DNA from: Actinomycetota bacterium
GTDB taxonomy: Bacteria; Actinomycetota; Coriobacteriia; Anaerosomatales; UBA912
Direction: 5' to 3'
Length of the DNA stretch: 44,438 nt
NCBI GenBank assembly: GCA_023488435.1
Contig: JAMDCK010000034.1
Location: forward strand, 1 to 44,438
In this document: positions 1-8,408 of the stretch, piece after piece
Layout of the letters: the number at the start of each line of letters is the position of its first letter
How positions within the stretch are numbered: position 1 is the stretch's first letter
The notes under the pieces: model-generated
What the model saw: the letters and a program-made list of their open reading frames with translations, nothing else
What the model was told of the DNA's origin: nothing
Databases searched by the model: none
Program-made: the position numbers and the translations under genes

Positions 1-2
1 CT

Positions 3-1466
<1,464 letters not shown>

Positions 1467-1476
1467 GTCCTGCAGG

Positions 1477-1520
1477 GAGAATGCGAAAGGGCGGCCCCAT
1501 CATGGGCCGCCCTTTTTTGT
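1477..1520. repeat. 44-bp direct repeat, left copy (terminator duplication)
   Basis: These 44 bases match 2685-2728 at 43 of 44 positions, in the same orientation; the only difference is C at 1496 versus G at 2704. The repeat contains the whole gdhA terminator plus 12 upstream bases. Together the copies bracket a 1.16-kb two-gene cassette, as expected if a unit was inserted at the terminator and duplicated its target. Confidence 0.93.
1489..1518 (+). terminator. Intrinsic terminator of gdhA
   Basis: A 9-bp GC stem (GGGCGGCCC at 1489-1497 with GGGCCGCCC at 1504-1512) closes a 6-base loop and is followed by six T. The complementary strand has only a short T run after the stem, so it may also stop leftward transcription weakly. 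This sequence is one of two near-identical copies; see the repeat entries. Confidence 0.92.
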
Positions 1521-1543
1521 GAGCAGGCGGTGCCACGTAGCGG

Positions 1544-2074
1544 TTAGGCGACTTCCAGGTACTTGACCAGTTCCGCAACTCGGGCGAGCGAGATTTTCGT
1601 AGGGTCGCCTTGGGACAGGTATGCATGCAGGTTCCCGGGGTTCAACCCAAGATCCTTCGCCATCCTGTATCTGGTCACACCCTTCTTCGATTCCAGCTCC
1701 AAGATCCTCCATCGGACTTGCATGCGGAGATCCTTATCGCGACCTGAAGCATCGCGCCTCACCACATAGCTATGCCAGACCTTGGTGTACTCAGGGCGCA
1801 AAGCGGAGCTAGGAGCGGTGAGTTCGTCCATCAAGCGGCCTGCGGACTGAAGCTGCGCGAGTGCTTGGAGCTCCAGCTGCAGCTCCGGTCGCCCCTCAAG
1901 CCTGTTGCCGAGCCGCACGGCACGACCCGTGACCGCAGCCCACAGGAGCAGAGGTTCGACGAGTCGAGACTCGATCTGAGATAGTGCAGCGAGTCTGTCC
2001 AGCGAGAGCGTATTCTCGCCAGAAAGAGCCCTTACATATGACTGAAGGAATCCCTCGAAGGTCAGTGGTCGCAT
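1544..2074 (-). CDS. Helix-turn-helix protein paired with a nucleotidyltransferase (antitoxin-like)
   Basis: About 176 residues from the ATG at 2074, which has a CAGGAG site 9 bases upstream; a GTG at 2083 is possible but poorly spaced. The N-terminal 120 residues are helical and unrecognised. The C-terminal 45 residues form an XRE-like helix-turn-helix (TRYRMAKDLGLNPGNLHAYL, then a recognition-like segment ending ARVAELVKYLEV). It overlaps the end of the upstream nucleotidyltransferase gene by 13 bases, so the two are translationally coupled. Pairing of a DNA-binding protein with a nucleotidyltransferase-fold protein is the usual layout of AbiE-like and MNT-like toxin-antitoxin systems, so an antitoxin or repressor role is plausible. 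I do not recognise the exact family. Confidence 0.75.
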   Translation of the reverse strand: MRPLTFEGFLQSYVRALSGENTLSLDRLAALSQIESRLVEPLLLWAAVTGRAVRLGNRLEGRPELQLELQALAQLQSAGRLMDELTAPSSALRPEYTKVWHSYVVRRDASGRDKDLRMQVRWRILELESKKGVTRYRMAKDLGLNPGNLHAYLSQGDPTKISLARVAELVKYLEVA

Positions 2075-2598
2075 GGCCCGCACTCCTGCCGGAATTCCTG
2101 GTAGTTCTGGAGAAACTCCTTGTAGCGACGATCACTCATCGTGCTGTCTTGCATTTCGTCGGCGATTTGGGCGAGGCGGCCCCAATCAAGCATCTTCAAG
2201 ACTTCAGGACGTCGGACGTCTTGCGCATCAGAATCTCGTTGCGAATGAAGCTTAGAGGCTACTACGTCCTCGAGTGAGGCCGAGTAACATTCAACGGTCG
2301 TCGTCCCAAGATCCAGTGCAACGAGCCTGTCTTCAAGGTTGTATGCGAAATGGTCGAGGTAGGCAGCGACGCGAAAGTTGATGTCGTACTGTGCCATCAA
2401 GCTTCCCAGTTCGCGCGGAAAGGAGAGTGCATCGAGATCAGCTGTCGAGCGGTTCAAGCATCCCAGCAGGACCATCGCCCCGCCGCCTACAAGAACAAGC
2501 CTGAAGGTTCGGCCCGGATATAGCAGATAGACGGTACGATCGAATTCGCGCAGTCTGTTCTCGAGTTCCTCTTTTCCAAGTTCAAGTGAGCCTGGCAT
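2062..2598 (-). CDS. Nucleotidyltransferase-fold protein (DUF6036/AbiEii-like)
   Basis: About 178 residues from the ATG at 2598. A longer reading from the TTG at 2658 is unlikely because that codon lies in the -35 box of the gene's own promoter. The segment LVLVGGGAMVLLG followed about 10 residues later by STADLDAL is the hallmark of the polymerase-beta-like nucleotidyltransferase fold (Gly-Gly, then Asp-x-Asp metal ligands). This is the arrangement in AbiEii toxins and in DUF6036 proteins. It is followed by the overlapping HTH gene. A toxin that transfers nucleotides to tRNA or protein is known for relatives, but the substrate here cannot be read from sequence. It lies inside the cassette bounded by 44-bp repeats. 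Confidence 0.8.
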   Translation of the reverse strand: MPGSLELGKEELENRLREFDRTVYLLYPGRTFRLVLVGGGAMVLLGCLNRSTADLDALSFPRELGSLMAQYDINFRVAAYLDHFAYNLEDRLVALDLGTTTVECYSASLEDVVASKLHSQRDSDAQDVRRPEVLKMLDWGRLAQIADEMQDSTMSDRRYKEFLQNYQEFRQECGPCDH

Positions 2599-2629
2599 GC
2601 GGGCCTGCCTTTCTCCCAATCTTTGAAGA

Positions 2630-2658
2630 ATAGTATTCTGTAAAATATCACTTGTCAA
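2630..2658 (-). promoter_or_regulatory. Sigma-70-type promoter of the nucleotidyltransferase/HTH cassette
   Basis: On the minus strand TTGACA (2658-2653), a 17-base AT-rich spacer, then TACTAT (2635-2630). The predicted start is near 2623, 25 bases before the ATG at 2598. It is closer to consensus than most promoters in the window. Confidence 0.8.
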
Positions 2659-2684
2659 GGATCAGTCAAATTGCCGCAGGTTAC

Positions 2685-2728
2685 GAGAATGCGAAAGGGC
2701 GGCGCCATCATGGGCCGCCCTTTTTTGT
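2685..2728. repeat. 44-bp direct repeat, right copy (terminator duplication)
   Basis: Second copy of the gdhA terminator region, 43/44 identical to 1477-1520. It lies between the promoter of the cassette and the 3' end of the cytochrome b gene. Confidence 0.93.
2697..2726 (+). terminator. Duplicated intrinsic terminator
   Basis: Stem GGGCGGC (2697-2703) with GCCGCCC (2714-2720), then six T. The single base change relative to the left copy shortens the perfect stem from 9 to 7 bp. No rightward gene now ends here, so its remaining role would be to terminate the leftward cytochrome b transcript or insulate the cassette promoter. Confidence 0.8.
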
Positions 2729-2756
2729 TGCCTTGATTGGCTTCTAGTCTCCAAGC

Positions 2757-3479
2757 CTACTCCGCTTGCGAGCCCCGGCCCTCATCTCCATACACCTCGC
2801 GGTACCAGAGCCCATGCCGCTCCTCGGCATACTTGCGATCCACCGTCCCGCTGAACATCGCAGGCAGCAGTTTGCGGTTCGCCTTGATGGCGAACGCCGC
2901 GAAGTGACCGATCACTCCCATCACTATGAGCATCGCCGAGACATTGTGCAGCATCGTTGTCCAGAAGATGAGCGTCGGATCGAGGTCGACTGCGGGCAGG
3001 TTCTTGATGACCTTCACCACACCGGTGATGGTGACCAGCAGCAGATTCCCGCCGATGAAAGCGTATGCGAGGCGCTGCTCGGCAAGGTACTTGTGCGACT
3101 CGGGCTCCTTGCCCCTGCCGAGCATCGCGGCGATGATTTTTGCGGACTCCTTGAAGTCGCCCCGTCTGGGCAGGATGGTGAATCTGCGCGTGGCTATCGC
3201 CGAAACGATGTGCAGCACCATTGCGAAGACAAGCACCATACCGGCCACGTAGTGGATCGAGAGTGTGAGGTGGTAGTCGGCGGCCCAGGCCATGCCTGGG
3301 AGGTCGGCGAGGCCGTATCTCTCGTACATCGGCATCTGACCGAAGCCCGAGAAGATCAGCGCGAAGGTAGATAGCGCCACAAGCCAGTGCACCAGCCGGT
3401 TCTCAACCGACTGCCGCACGATGCGGTCGCCCCTGGAGGCTACTGCGCGAGCAGTGGACGTTACTGTGCGGGCGCTCAT
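2757..3479 (-). CDS. Formate-dehydrogenase-gamma-like cytochrome b subunit
   Basis: A 240-residue membrane cytochrome b556-type protein. It would pass electrons between a periplasm-facing Fe-S subunit and the quinone pool. Four hydrophobic segments lie at about 30-48, 74-96, 138-158 and 172-196. Histidines in or beside them (H31, H70, H76, H90, H178, H192) are candidate haem ligands. The start is the ATG at 3479, whose ATGA overlaps the stop of the upstream Fe-S gene; a 12-codon longer reading is possible but less likely. The pair resembles FdnH/FdnI or HybA/HybB modules. No catalytic molybdopterin or hydrogenase subunit is adjacent, so the physiological donor or acceptor is unknown. Confidence 0.85.
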   Translation of the reverse strand: MSARTVTSTARAVASRGDRIVRQSVENRLVHWLVALSTFALIFSGFGQMPMYERYGLADLPGMAWAADYHLTLSIHYVAGMVLVFAMVLHIVSAIATRRFTILPRRGDFKESAKIIAAMLGRGKEPESHKYLAEQRLAYAFIGGNLLLVTITGVVKVIKNLPAVDLDPTLIFWTTMLHNVSAMLIVMGVIGHFAAFAIKANRKLLPAMFSGTVDRKYAEERHGLWYREVYGDEGRGSQAE

Positions 3480-4459
3480 TCGGCGCCTCCTTTCCAGGCC
3501 TTCGAAGCGGCCCAAGCCGCGGCGGCCACTCCTGCGATCGGTGCGATGATGTAGCCCGCAGCCATGCCGTTAGCGGTATCGAGGAAGTTCTCGACGTTCG
3601 GCCCCATTCCGGGCACCGTGATGCGCATGGCTTCGGGGAGCGCCTCCTTGCGCTGTGAGATCGCCTCGTCGATGCGCTCGAAGGACACCGGCGAGACGTA
3701 GAAGGTCGAGGTCCCGCCGTTCTCGGCAATCCCGTAGGTGTATCCGTTGATCTCGGCAGCGCGTTCTTCGGCGAGTCGGAGCATCTCCTCTTTGGGGCCG
3801 GACTGCAGGGCTCCGGTCTGACATGCCGAGACACACGCTGGTGGCTCGCCCTGCTCGAGCAGATCGGTGCACAGGTCGCACTTGTACATCACGCCGCCGC
3901 CCATCAGGCCTGGTACGAGCTTCATGTAGAGGCCGACGCCGGCTTGGCGTTGCGGAATCGACCATGGGCAGACGTCGCGGCATTTCGCGCCGCCCATGCA
4001 GCCGTTCTCGTTGATGACGACCGCGCCGTTGGGCTGCTTCTTCTTTACGCTGAACGGACACAGGTTCGCACAGGGCGGGTTGTCGCAATGCAGGCAGCGG
4101 CGGGGGATGTGAATGAGCTCGCCGTCCACTTCGACGGTCTCGATGAACGACCAGTTGTACGGGGTGAGCCGGTCGGTCAGATCGCGCTTGTCGGACCAGT
4201 CCTCGTGAGTGCCGGTGGGCCAGTTGTCGGGGATGTTCTCGACCGGTTCGGGGAAGCGGGGGGAGTTCTTGGTCGTGCACGCGCTGGTGCACAGGCCGCA
4301 GCCGATACACTTGCTCAGGTCGATGAAGGTGCCGATTTCGTCGACGGGGGGAGCGTCGATGGCGAACGCTTCCTTTGGCAGTGCCAGCGTCGCGGTGCCA
4401 GCCGCTCCAGCCGCTGCGAAGCGGGCAAGGAACTCGCGTCGGCTCATCTGGTCGTTCAT
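3476..4459 (-). CDS. Tat-exported four-cluster Fe-S electron transfer subunit (FdhB/HybA-like)
   Basis: A 327-residue protein with the twin-arginine signal SRREFL at 6-11, then a hydrophobic stretch ending near AFA (31-33). Four ferredoxin-type clusters are visible: C51/54/57/61, C122/125/130/134, C154/160/164 and C194/197/209/213. A C-terminal membrane helix (about 299-318) would anchor it outside the membrane, as in FdnH and HybA. The ATG at 4459 is chosen because it gives a compact Tat signal; a 60-codon extension upstream reaches across the promoter. It is first in a two-gene operon with the cytochrome b gene. The promoter contains a perfect palindrome in its spacer, suggesting tight repression. 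The catalytic partner is missing from the window. Confidence 0.88.
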   Translation of the reverse strand: MNDQMSRREFLARFAAAGAAGTATLALPKEAFAIDAPPVDEIGTFIDLSKCIGCGLCTSACTTKNSPRFPEPVENIPDNWPTGTHEDWSDKRDLTDRLTPYNWSFIETVEVDGELIHIPRRCLHCDNPPCANLCPFSVKKKQPNGAVVINENGCMGGAKCRDVCPWSIPQRQAGVGLYMKLVPGLMGGGVMYKCDLCTDLLEQGEPPACVSACQTGALQSGPKEEMLRLAEERAAEINGYTYGIAENGGTSTFYVSPVSFERIDEAISQRKEALPEAMRITVPGMGPNVENFLDTANGMAAGYIIAPIAGVAAAAWAASKAWKGGAE

Positions 4460-4523
4460 TCGGAGTCTGCTTTCTCGATTCGCCGAGGCGGTTGCTTCGG
4501 CGGCGTGCGGGTTGTTGCATCGC

Positions 4524-4552
4524 ATTTTACGATACCCCCGGGGGTATGTCAA
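4524..4552 (-). promoter_or_regulatory. Promoter of the Fe-S/cytochrome b operon
   Basis: Minus-strand TTGACA (4552-4547), 17-base spacer, TAAAAT (4529-4524). The spacer is almost filled by a perfect 16-bp palindrome. The predicted start is near 4517, about 57 bases before the ATG. Confidence 0.82.
4532..4547. promoter_or_regulatory. CsoR/CstR-type operator candidate
   Basis: Perfect palindrome ATACCCCCGGGGGTAT. G/C tracts flanked by ATA/TAT are the known operator style of the CsoR/CstR/RcnR family of copper, persulfide, nickel and formaldehyde repressors. Its placement between -35 and -10 implies direct occlusion of RNA polymerase. No gene for such a repressor was seen in the window. Confidence 0.65.
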
Positions 4553-4577
4553 GGAGGGGTGTGTCGTCAGGGTGGTT

Positions 4578-4593
4578 TTGTCCTGCAGGACAA
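4578..4593. promoter_or_regulatory. Second perfect palindrome in the divergent region
   Basis: TTGTCCTGCAGGACAA is a perfect 16-bp palindrome ending one base before the -35 box of the rightward promoter. I cannot assign it to a known regulator. Its position could suit an activator or a repressor of the gene at 4678, or an effect on both divergent promoters. Confidence 0.55.
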
Positions 4594-4622
4594 TTGACAG
4601 CCTGAATCTGCACCGATAGTGT
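4594..4622 (+). promoter_or_regulatory. Promoter of the unknown membrane-anchored protein gene
   Basis: TTGACA (4594-4599), 17-base spacer, TAGTGT (4617-4622), placing the start near 4629 and giving a leader of about 49 bases. The -35 box abuts the palindrome at 4578-4593. Confidence 0.55.
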
Positions 4623-4677
4623 TCAACGGCAGAGGGCATGATTACTGATTTGATGTAGCGGGCCGAGGAATCACCTA

Positions 4678-5511
4678 ATGAAGACAGATTCGCCTCAGAC
4701 TTTTTCCAATAACGGAGGCCGACCGAGGCAGCGAATAGCCAGGATTGTCGGGATTATGTTCGCAATAATCACCGGTCTTGTAGTGCTTGCTCAGTCGTTC
4801 ACAGTGATCATTGGCTGGCTATCGCCGTATTCACCGGCAATCTCTCGACTCGTGGACAATCATGCTGTTAGTGATTTGCGTCCAGGGGTCGATATCACTC
4901 ACTTCGAGTCGCGGCTAGGACGATCGACTTACAAGACGGCCGAAGGCCCCTTTGTCGAACATATCTTTGTTAGGGATAACTGTTACGTTCAGGCCATAAC
5001 CGACTCTAACGATAGGGTACTCTTTTTCGCAGTGACAGTAAGGAACGCCGAGTTTCGTCCGCGCTTCGAGACGCCGGGCGTAGACAATGGCTTCACGGCG
5101 CCGGTGCAACTTGGTGTGACGCGTTTCTATGAATGGGGCCGCCCTGACCAGCTTAATGGATGGTTCGGAGCGAACTGGGCCCTGTACGTGGAGACACTGC
5201 ATCTCCCACATAGCGACAATTTCGTTGGCGTCCACATGGCATCCAGCGACGCGGGACACTTCTTCCAAACGCTCGGGGATGCGCCGTTCATGGCCGAGGA
5301 ATACCCCAGTCCGTTAAATGAGGCCATGTTAGTCAATGACCCCGGTTCGTCGGCTCTTCTTTGGTACCGGAGGGGCACCATTGCTAATACGTATGGCGAG
5401 AGCGTCAGCGATTTTGCTGTAACAAGTCTCTTCTACGATGACGGGATGCCCAGATATGACATTCTGATCGGTCCAAATCGAGTTCGAGTGGGTGGATTGA
5501 ACGGCGATTAG
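4678..5511 (+). CDS. Unrecognised membrane-anchored protein
   Basis: 277 residues. A short polar N-terminus is followed by one clear membrane helix at about 24-49 (IVGIMFAIITGLVVLAQSF and onward). The remaining 225 residues are soluble, probably extracytoplasmic, and rich in aromatic and beta-forming stretches. There is a weak resemblance to the ETEC_3214 class of single-helix proteins (segment with a fixed-spacing FESRLG), but I would not name it on that. Base composition is clearly lower in GC than the flanking redox and transporter genes and codon use is mixed, suggesting recent acquisition. It stands alone, rightward, with its own promoter; the following gene is 139 bases away. Confidence 0.7.
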   Translation: MKTDSPQTFSNNGGRPRQRIARIVGIMFAIITGLVVLAQSFTVIIGWLSPYSPAISRLVDNHAVSDLRPGVDITHFESRLGRSTYKTAEGPFVEHIFVRDNCYVQAITDSNDRVLFFAVTVRNAEFRPRFETPGVDNGFTAPVQLGVTRFYEWGRPDQLNGWFGANWALYVETLHLPHSDNFVGVHMASSDAGHFFQTLGDAPFMAEEYPSPLNEAMLVNDPGSSALLWYRRGTIANTYGESVSDFAVTSLFYDDGMPRYDILIGPNRVRVGGLNGD

Positions 5512-5650
5512 GGGTCACTCTTTCGGCCCCTTAGACGGTTCTTCGACTACATCTCCCTCGGTTGACGGGGTAGTCTGAGCAGAGAAGTGTGTGGGGGTAG
5601 CGTATCGTGGACATGCGTATCAACGTTGGGCGGGCCGCAAAGGACTCTTG

Positions 5651-6388
5651 GTGACTGACCAAAATATCATCGAGCAATTTGTTGAGCACCTGGCGTCGAG
5701 CACTCATCCTGGCCTCGTGGTCAATCGTTGGCCTGATAAGGAGAACCGCCGCTCTCCGGATATCGATGCGATTGCCGGGCAATTTGCAATCGAGCATACG
5801 AGTATCGACACCGTCCCAGACCAGCGGATGCGTTCGGCACAGTTCATGCAAGTCGTCGGAGAGCTGGAGTCAGAGCTATCGCCGTTGCTTACAGCCAGAC
5901 TCCGAATCACTTTTGAATGGGAAGCTGTTGACAAGGGCCAAGATTGGCGGGCGATCAATCGGATGCTTCGAGAGTGGATTCTCAAGGAAGCGGAAGCATT
6001 GCCGGATGGGAAATCAACTGTCCAATCGATTCCGGGAATCCCGTTTAGACTTCATATAAACAAGGAAAGCGATAGACCCCCAAGGCTCATATTTTTGCGA
6101 TCCCCGCCGGATGACGACAAGCTACCTAGCAGGCTTCAAGCTCAACTGAGCCAGAAGTTGGCCAAGCTAGAGCCATATAGAGGGAAGGGCTTCAAGACCT
6201 TGCTGCTGATTGAGAGCTCTGACCTGGCACTCATGTGCAAGGACTTGATGCTGGATTCGATACGGCATGCGTTCTCGAATCGCCTGCCGGACGGAGTAGA
6301 TGTGGTTTGGTTCACCGACACATCTTTGCCACACGATATCGTATTCCATGACCTCACGAAGCATCTGAAGGGACGGTCAGACCAGTAA
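5651..6388 (+). CDS. Unrecognised protein, possible PD-(D/E)xK-type nuclease fold
   Basis: 245 residues from the GTG at 5651, preferred over the GTG at 5591 because an AAAGGA site stands 6-7 bases before it. No signal peptide or membrane helix. Near the N-terminus the run RRSPDIDAIAGQFAIEHTSI has the shape of an Asp followed by a Glu on the next strand, as in PD-(D/E)xK nucleases. The expected lysine is replaced by threonine, so this is only suggestive. The rest is mixed alpha/beta. GC content is low like the gene before it, marking the same island. Defence or DNA repair is possible but unproven. Confidence 0.65.
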   Translation: MTDQNIIEQFVEHLASSTHPGLVVNRWPDKENRRSPDIDAIAGQFAIEHTSIDTVPDQRMRSAQFMQVVGELESELSPLLTARLRITFEWEAVDKGQDWRAINRMLREWILKEAEALPDGKSTVQSIPGIPFRLHINKESDRPPRLIFLRSPPDDDKLPSRLQAQLSQKLAKLEPYRGKGFKTLLLIESSDLALMCKDLMLDSIRHAFSNRLPDGVDVVWFTDTSLPHDIVFHDLTKHLKGRSDQ

Positions 6389-6633
6389 CTTCATCCCGAA
6401 AGCAGCATTGTTCAGCCGAAACCCCGTAGTTTCGGCGTCCGCGTGGTATCCCCTGCGGTGGTAAGCGCTGCCAGAACGACAGCAGGAGTGCCGTAGCAAA
6501 GCCCAGTTGGCCACCCATCATTCCTCCGCTCCAACCACCGAGAAGTGTGGTACCATCCCTCGTAGGTTTCGGCGTGTGACTCGCGCCGCCTCACTGATTC
6601 CGCCAGCCCTTATTCACTGAAAGGTCCTGCCAC
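6389..6633. other. Intergenic stretch without a convincing gene
   Basis: A 60-codon leftward frame (6412-6594) has no ribosome-binding site or recognisable content. The only structure seen is an 8-bp hairpin at 6415-6436. The right end provides the AAAGGT site for the next gene. Confidence 0.6.
6415..6436 (+). terminator. Hairpin after the unknown gene, weak terminator candidate
   Basis: GCCGAAAC (6415-6422) pairs perfectly with GTTTCGGC (6429-6436) around a 6-base loop, 27 bases after the stop codon. There is no T run, so intrinsic termination is doubtful. Confidence 0.35.
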
Positions 6634-7644
6634 TTGAACGTGCTCGCCTATGCTCGCCAGGTAGTGTCCAGTCGATGGTTCATCAAAGGGATATTCTTCT
6701 TCATCTTCGTGTGGCTCTGTTGGCAATTGCTGCGCTTCACCCAGTGGGCTCGCGGATATGGTGAGTTCGTGCCTCGGCCGGAAGCGGTTGCGGGAATCCT
6801 ACCCATCGGGCACTTCACCAGCTTCATCGCGTGGCTTAAAGGCGGTGGATGGGACACGCTTCTGCCCGCCGGACTCGTGATCATCATCGGAGCCATCGTC
6901 CTTTCAATCCTGCTCAAGCGCGGGTTCTGTGGCTGGGTGTGCCCCGTCGGGACTCTCTGGGAGTTCGCCTCGGCGCTGGGGCGCAAAGTCATGGGACGAG
7001 GCAACTTTCGTCCCCCTCGCTGGGCCGACCGTTCGGCGATCGGCTTTCGGTACTTGCTCACAGCGCTGTTCTTCGGTTGGCTGACGATGGTCTCTGTGGA
7101 AGAAGCGCTCTGGTTTCGCGAGCTGCCGTACATGTGGGTCGCTGACATCAAAATCGTCGAAGGCTTCTTCGAACCAGCCTTCATCGTGATCGCACTGCTG
7201 GCGTTTACCGTCTCGATGTTGCTCGGGCCGGTGTGGTGCCGCTGGCTCTGTCCGCTCGGCGGGCTGTACAGCGTATTCGGCCTCGCTTCGGTGTGTACCG
7301 TGGTGCGCGATGAGACCAAGTGCGTGGACTGCCGAAAGTGCTCCCGCGCATGTCACGCGTTCGTCGACGTCCATACCGCCCGCGATGTGCGCGCTGTCGA
7401 GTGCGACGGGTGCATGGATTGCGTGAGGGTCTGCCCGGTTGACGACTGCATCACACCACGCGTTGCGCGGCGCTGGCGCTTCCCTGTGTGGATATGGCCG
7501 CTTGCGGTGGCCGGCGTCTGGTTCGCGATCTGGGCGACTGCCGAGCTGACAGGCAACTGGGACACCACTATCCCGGTCGATACCTTCCGCGAGGTCATAC
7601 AGTCCGGGCTACTCGAACAGAGAACGCCTGGCGGAATCTTCTGA
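6634..7644 (+). CDS. NapH/YccM-like membrane polyferredoxin
   Basis: 336 residues with about five membrane helices, first at 17-35 and last at 283-302. Two CxxxCP motifs (CGWVCPVG at 99 and CRWLCPLG at 202) face the cytoplasmic side in NapH-family proteins. Two ferredoxin clusters follow: C230/233/236/240 and C257/260/263/267. Family members oxidise quinol or transfer electrons through the membrane to periplasmic reductases. The start is TTG at 6634 with AAAGGT upstream. It ends 11 bases from the convergent cbiO gene. It lies just across a low-GC island from the Fe-S/cytochrome b pair, so the three may once have formed one divergent redox locus (inference). Confidence 0.88.
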   Translation: MNVLAYARQVVSSRWFIKGIFFFIFVWLCWQLLRFTQWARGYGEFVPRPEAVAGILPIGHFTSFIAWLKGGGWDTLLPAGLVIIIGAIVLSILLKRGFCGWVCPVGTLWEFASALGRKVMGRGNFRPPRWADRSAIGFRYLLTALFFGWLTMVSVEEALWFRELPYMWVADIKIVEGFFEPAFIVIALLAFTVSMLLGPVWCRWLCPLGGLYSVFGLASVCTVVRDETKCVDCRKCSRACHAFVDVHTARDVRAVECDGCMDCVRVCPVDDCITPRVARRWRFPVWIWPLAVAGVWFAIWATAELTGNWDTTIPVDTFREVIQSGLLEQRTPGGIF

Positions 7645-7655
7645 TTGAGGCAGCC

Positions 7656-8408
7656 TCACGCGCCCCCGCACACAGGACAGCCCTGCATGCCCAGCGGCTT
7701 CTCGAGACCGCTCGCTTCCAGCAGAGCGTCATCGCCGAAGATCGTCCGGGTCGGCCCATCGGCGGTGACTGTGCCTGCACTCATGACGATCGTCCGCTCG
7801 CATAGCTCCAGCGCCAGGTCGAGGTCGTGCGTCGCCACGATCTTGGTGTGCTCGAATCCGGCCAAAAGCTCAATGAGCCTGCGACGCGCCTTGGGGTCGA
7901 GGTTGGAGGAGGGCTCGTCCATGATCAGGATGTTGGGGCAAAGCGCCAACGCCGAGGCGATCGCCACCGCTCGCTTCTCGCCGCCGGAGAGCCTGTAGGG
8001 CGGCCTGTCGGCGAGGTGCGTCGCGCCGACTCTCGCGAGCGCTTCGGTGACACGCGATGCGACCTCCTCGGCAGGTAAGCGGTGGTTCACGGGGCCGAAC
8101 GCGACGTCCTCGTAGACCGTGGGCATGAAGAGCTGGTCGTCGGGGTCCTGGAAGACGACTCCGATCGCTTTGCGGATGTCGGCGAGCGTCTCGCGCATGA
8201 TGGGCACTTCGCCGATGCGCACCTGGCCCCCCGTGGGGCGCAGGAAGCCGGTGAGCTGCAGGAGCAGTGTGGACTTGCCGGCGCCGTTGGCTCCTACGAT
8301 CGCCACCGACTCGCCGTGGCCCAGTCGGAACGAGACGTCGTCGAGCGCGCGCGTGCCGTCGGGGTAGACGAAGGACAGACCGGTCGCTTCGATGCTGTGG
8401 TGGCTCAT
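7656..8408 (-). CDS. cbiO: ECF nickel/cobalt transporter ATPase (CbiO/NikO)
   Basis: 250-residue ABC ATPase that powers uptake of Ni or Co by an energy-coupling-factor transporter. Walker A GANGAGKST at 39-47, Q-loop at about Q87, signature LSGGE at 140-144 and Walker B LIMDEP at 161-166 are all intact. The C-terminus ends in CPVCGGA, an unusual Cys pair that could bind metal. It follows cbiQ with a 4-base ATGA overlap. With NikR encoded next to the operon, nickel is the more likely substrate. Confidence 0.93.
   Translation of the reverse strand: MSHHSIEATGLSFVYPDGTRALDDVSFRLGHGESVAIVGANGAGKSTLLLQLTGFLRPTGGQVRIGEVPIMRETLADIRKAIGVVFQDPDDQLFMPTVYEDVAFGPVNHRLPAEEVASRVTEALARVGATHLADRPPYRLSGGEKRAVAIASALALCPNILIMDEPSSNLDPKARRRLIELLAGFEHTKIVATHDLDLALELCERTIVMSAGTVTADGPTRTIFGDDALLEASGLEKPLGMQGCPVCGGA

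Larger units (their letters stand above)
1477..2728. other. Putative terminator-targeted gene cassette (HTH + nucleotidyltransferase)
   Basis: Interval delimited by the two 44-bp direct repeats. It holds only two leftward genes with their own promoter and no recombinase. The flanking genes, gdhA rightward and the cytochrome b gene leftward, would be convergent and share one bidirectional terminator if the cassette were absent. That the arrangement arose by insertion is inference; the repeats and gene order are seen directly. It could equally be a relic of unequal recombination. Confidence 0.55.

Noticed and set aside
2599-2658. TTG start at 2658 for the nucleotidyltransferase
   Set aside because: The codon is part of the -35 element of a near-consensus promoter, so it cannot be in the transcript.
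6412-6594. 60-codon leftward frame between the unknown gene and the napH-like gene
   Set aside because: No ribosome-binding site, no recognisable content, and it overlaps a hairpin following the upstream gene.
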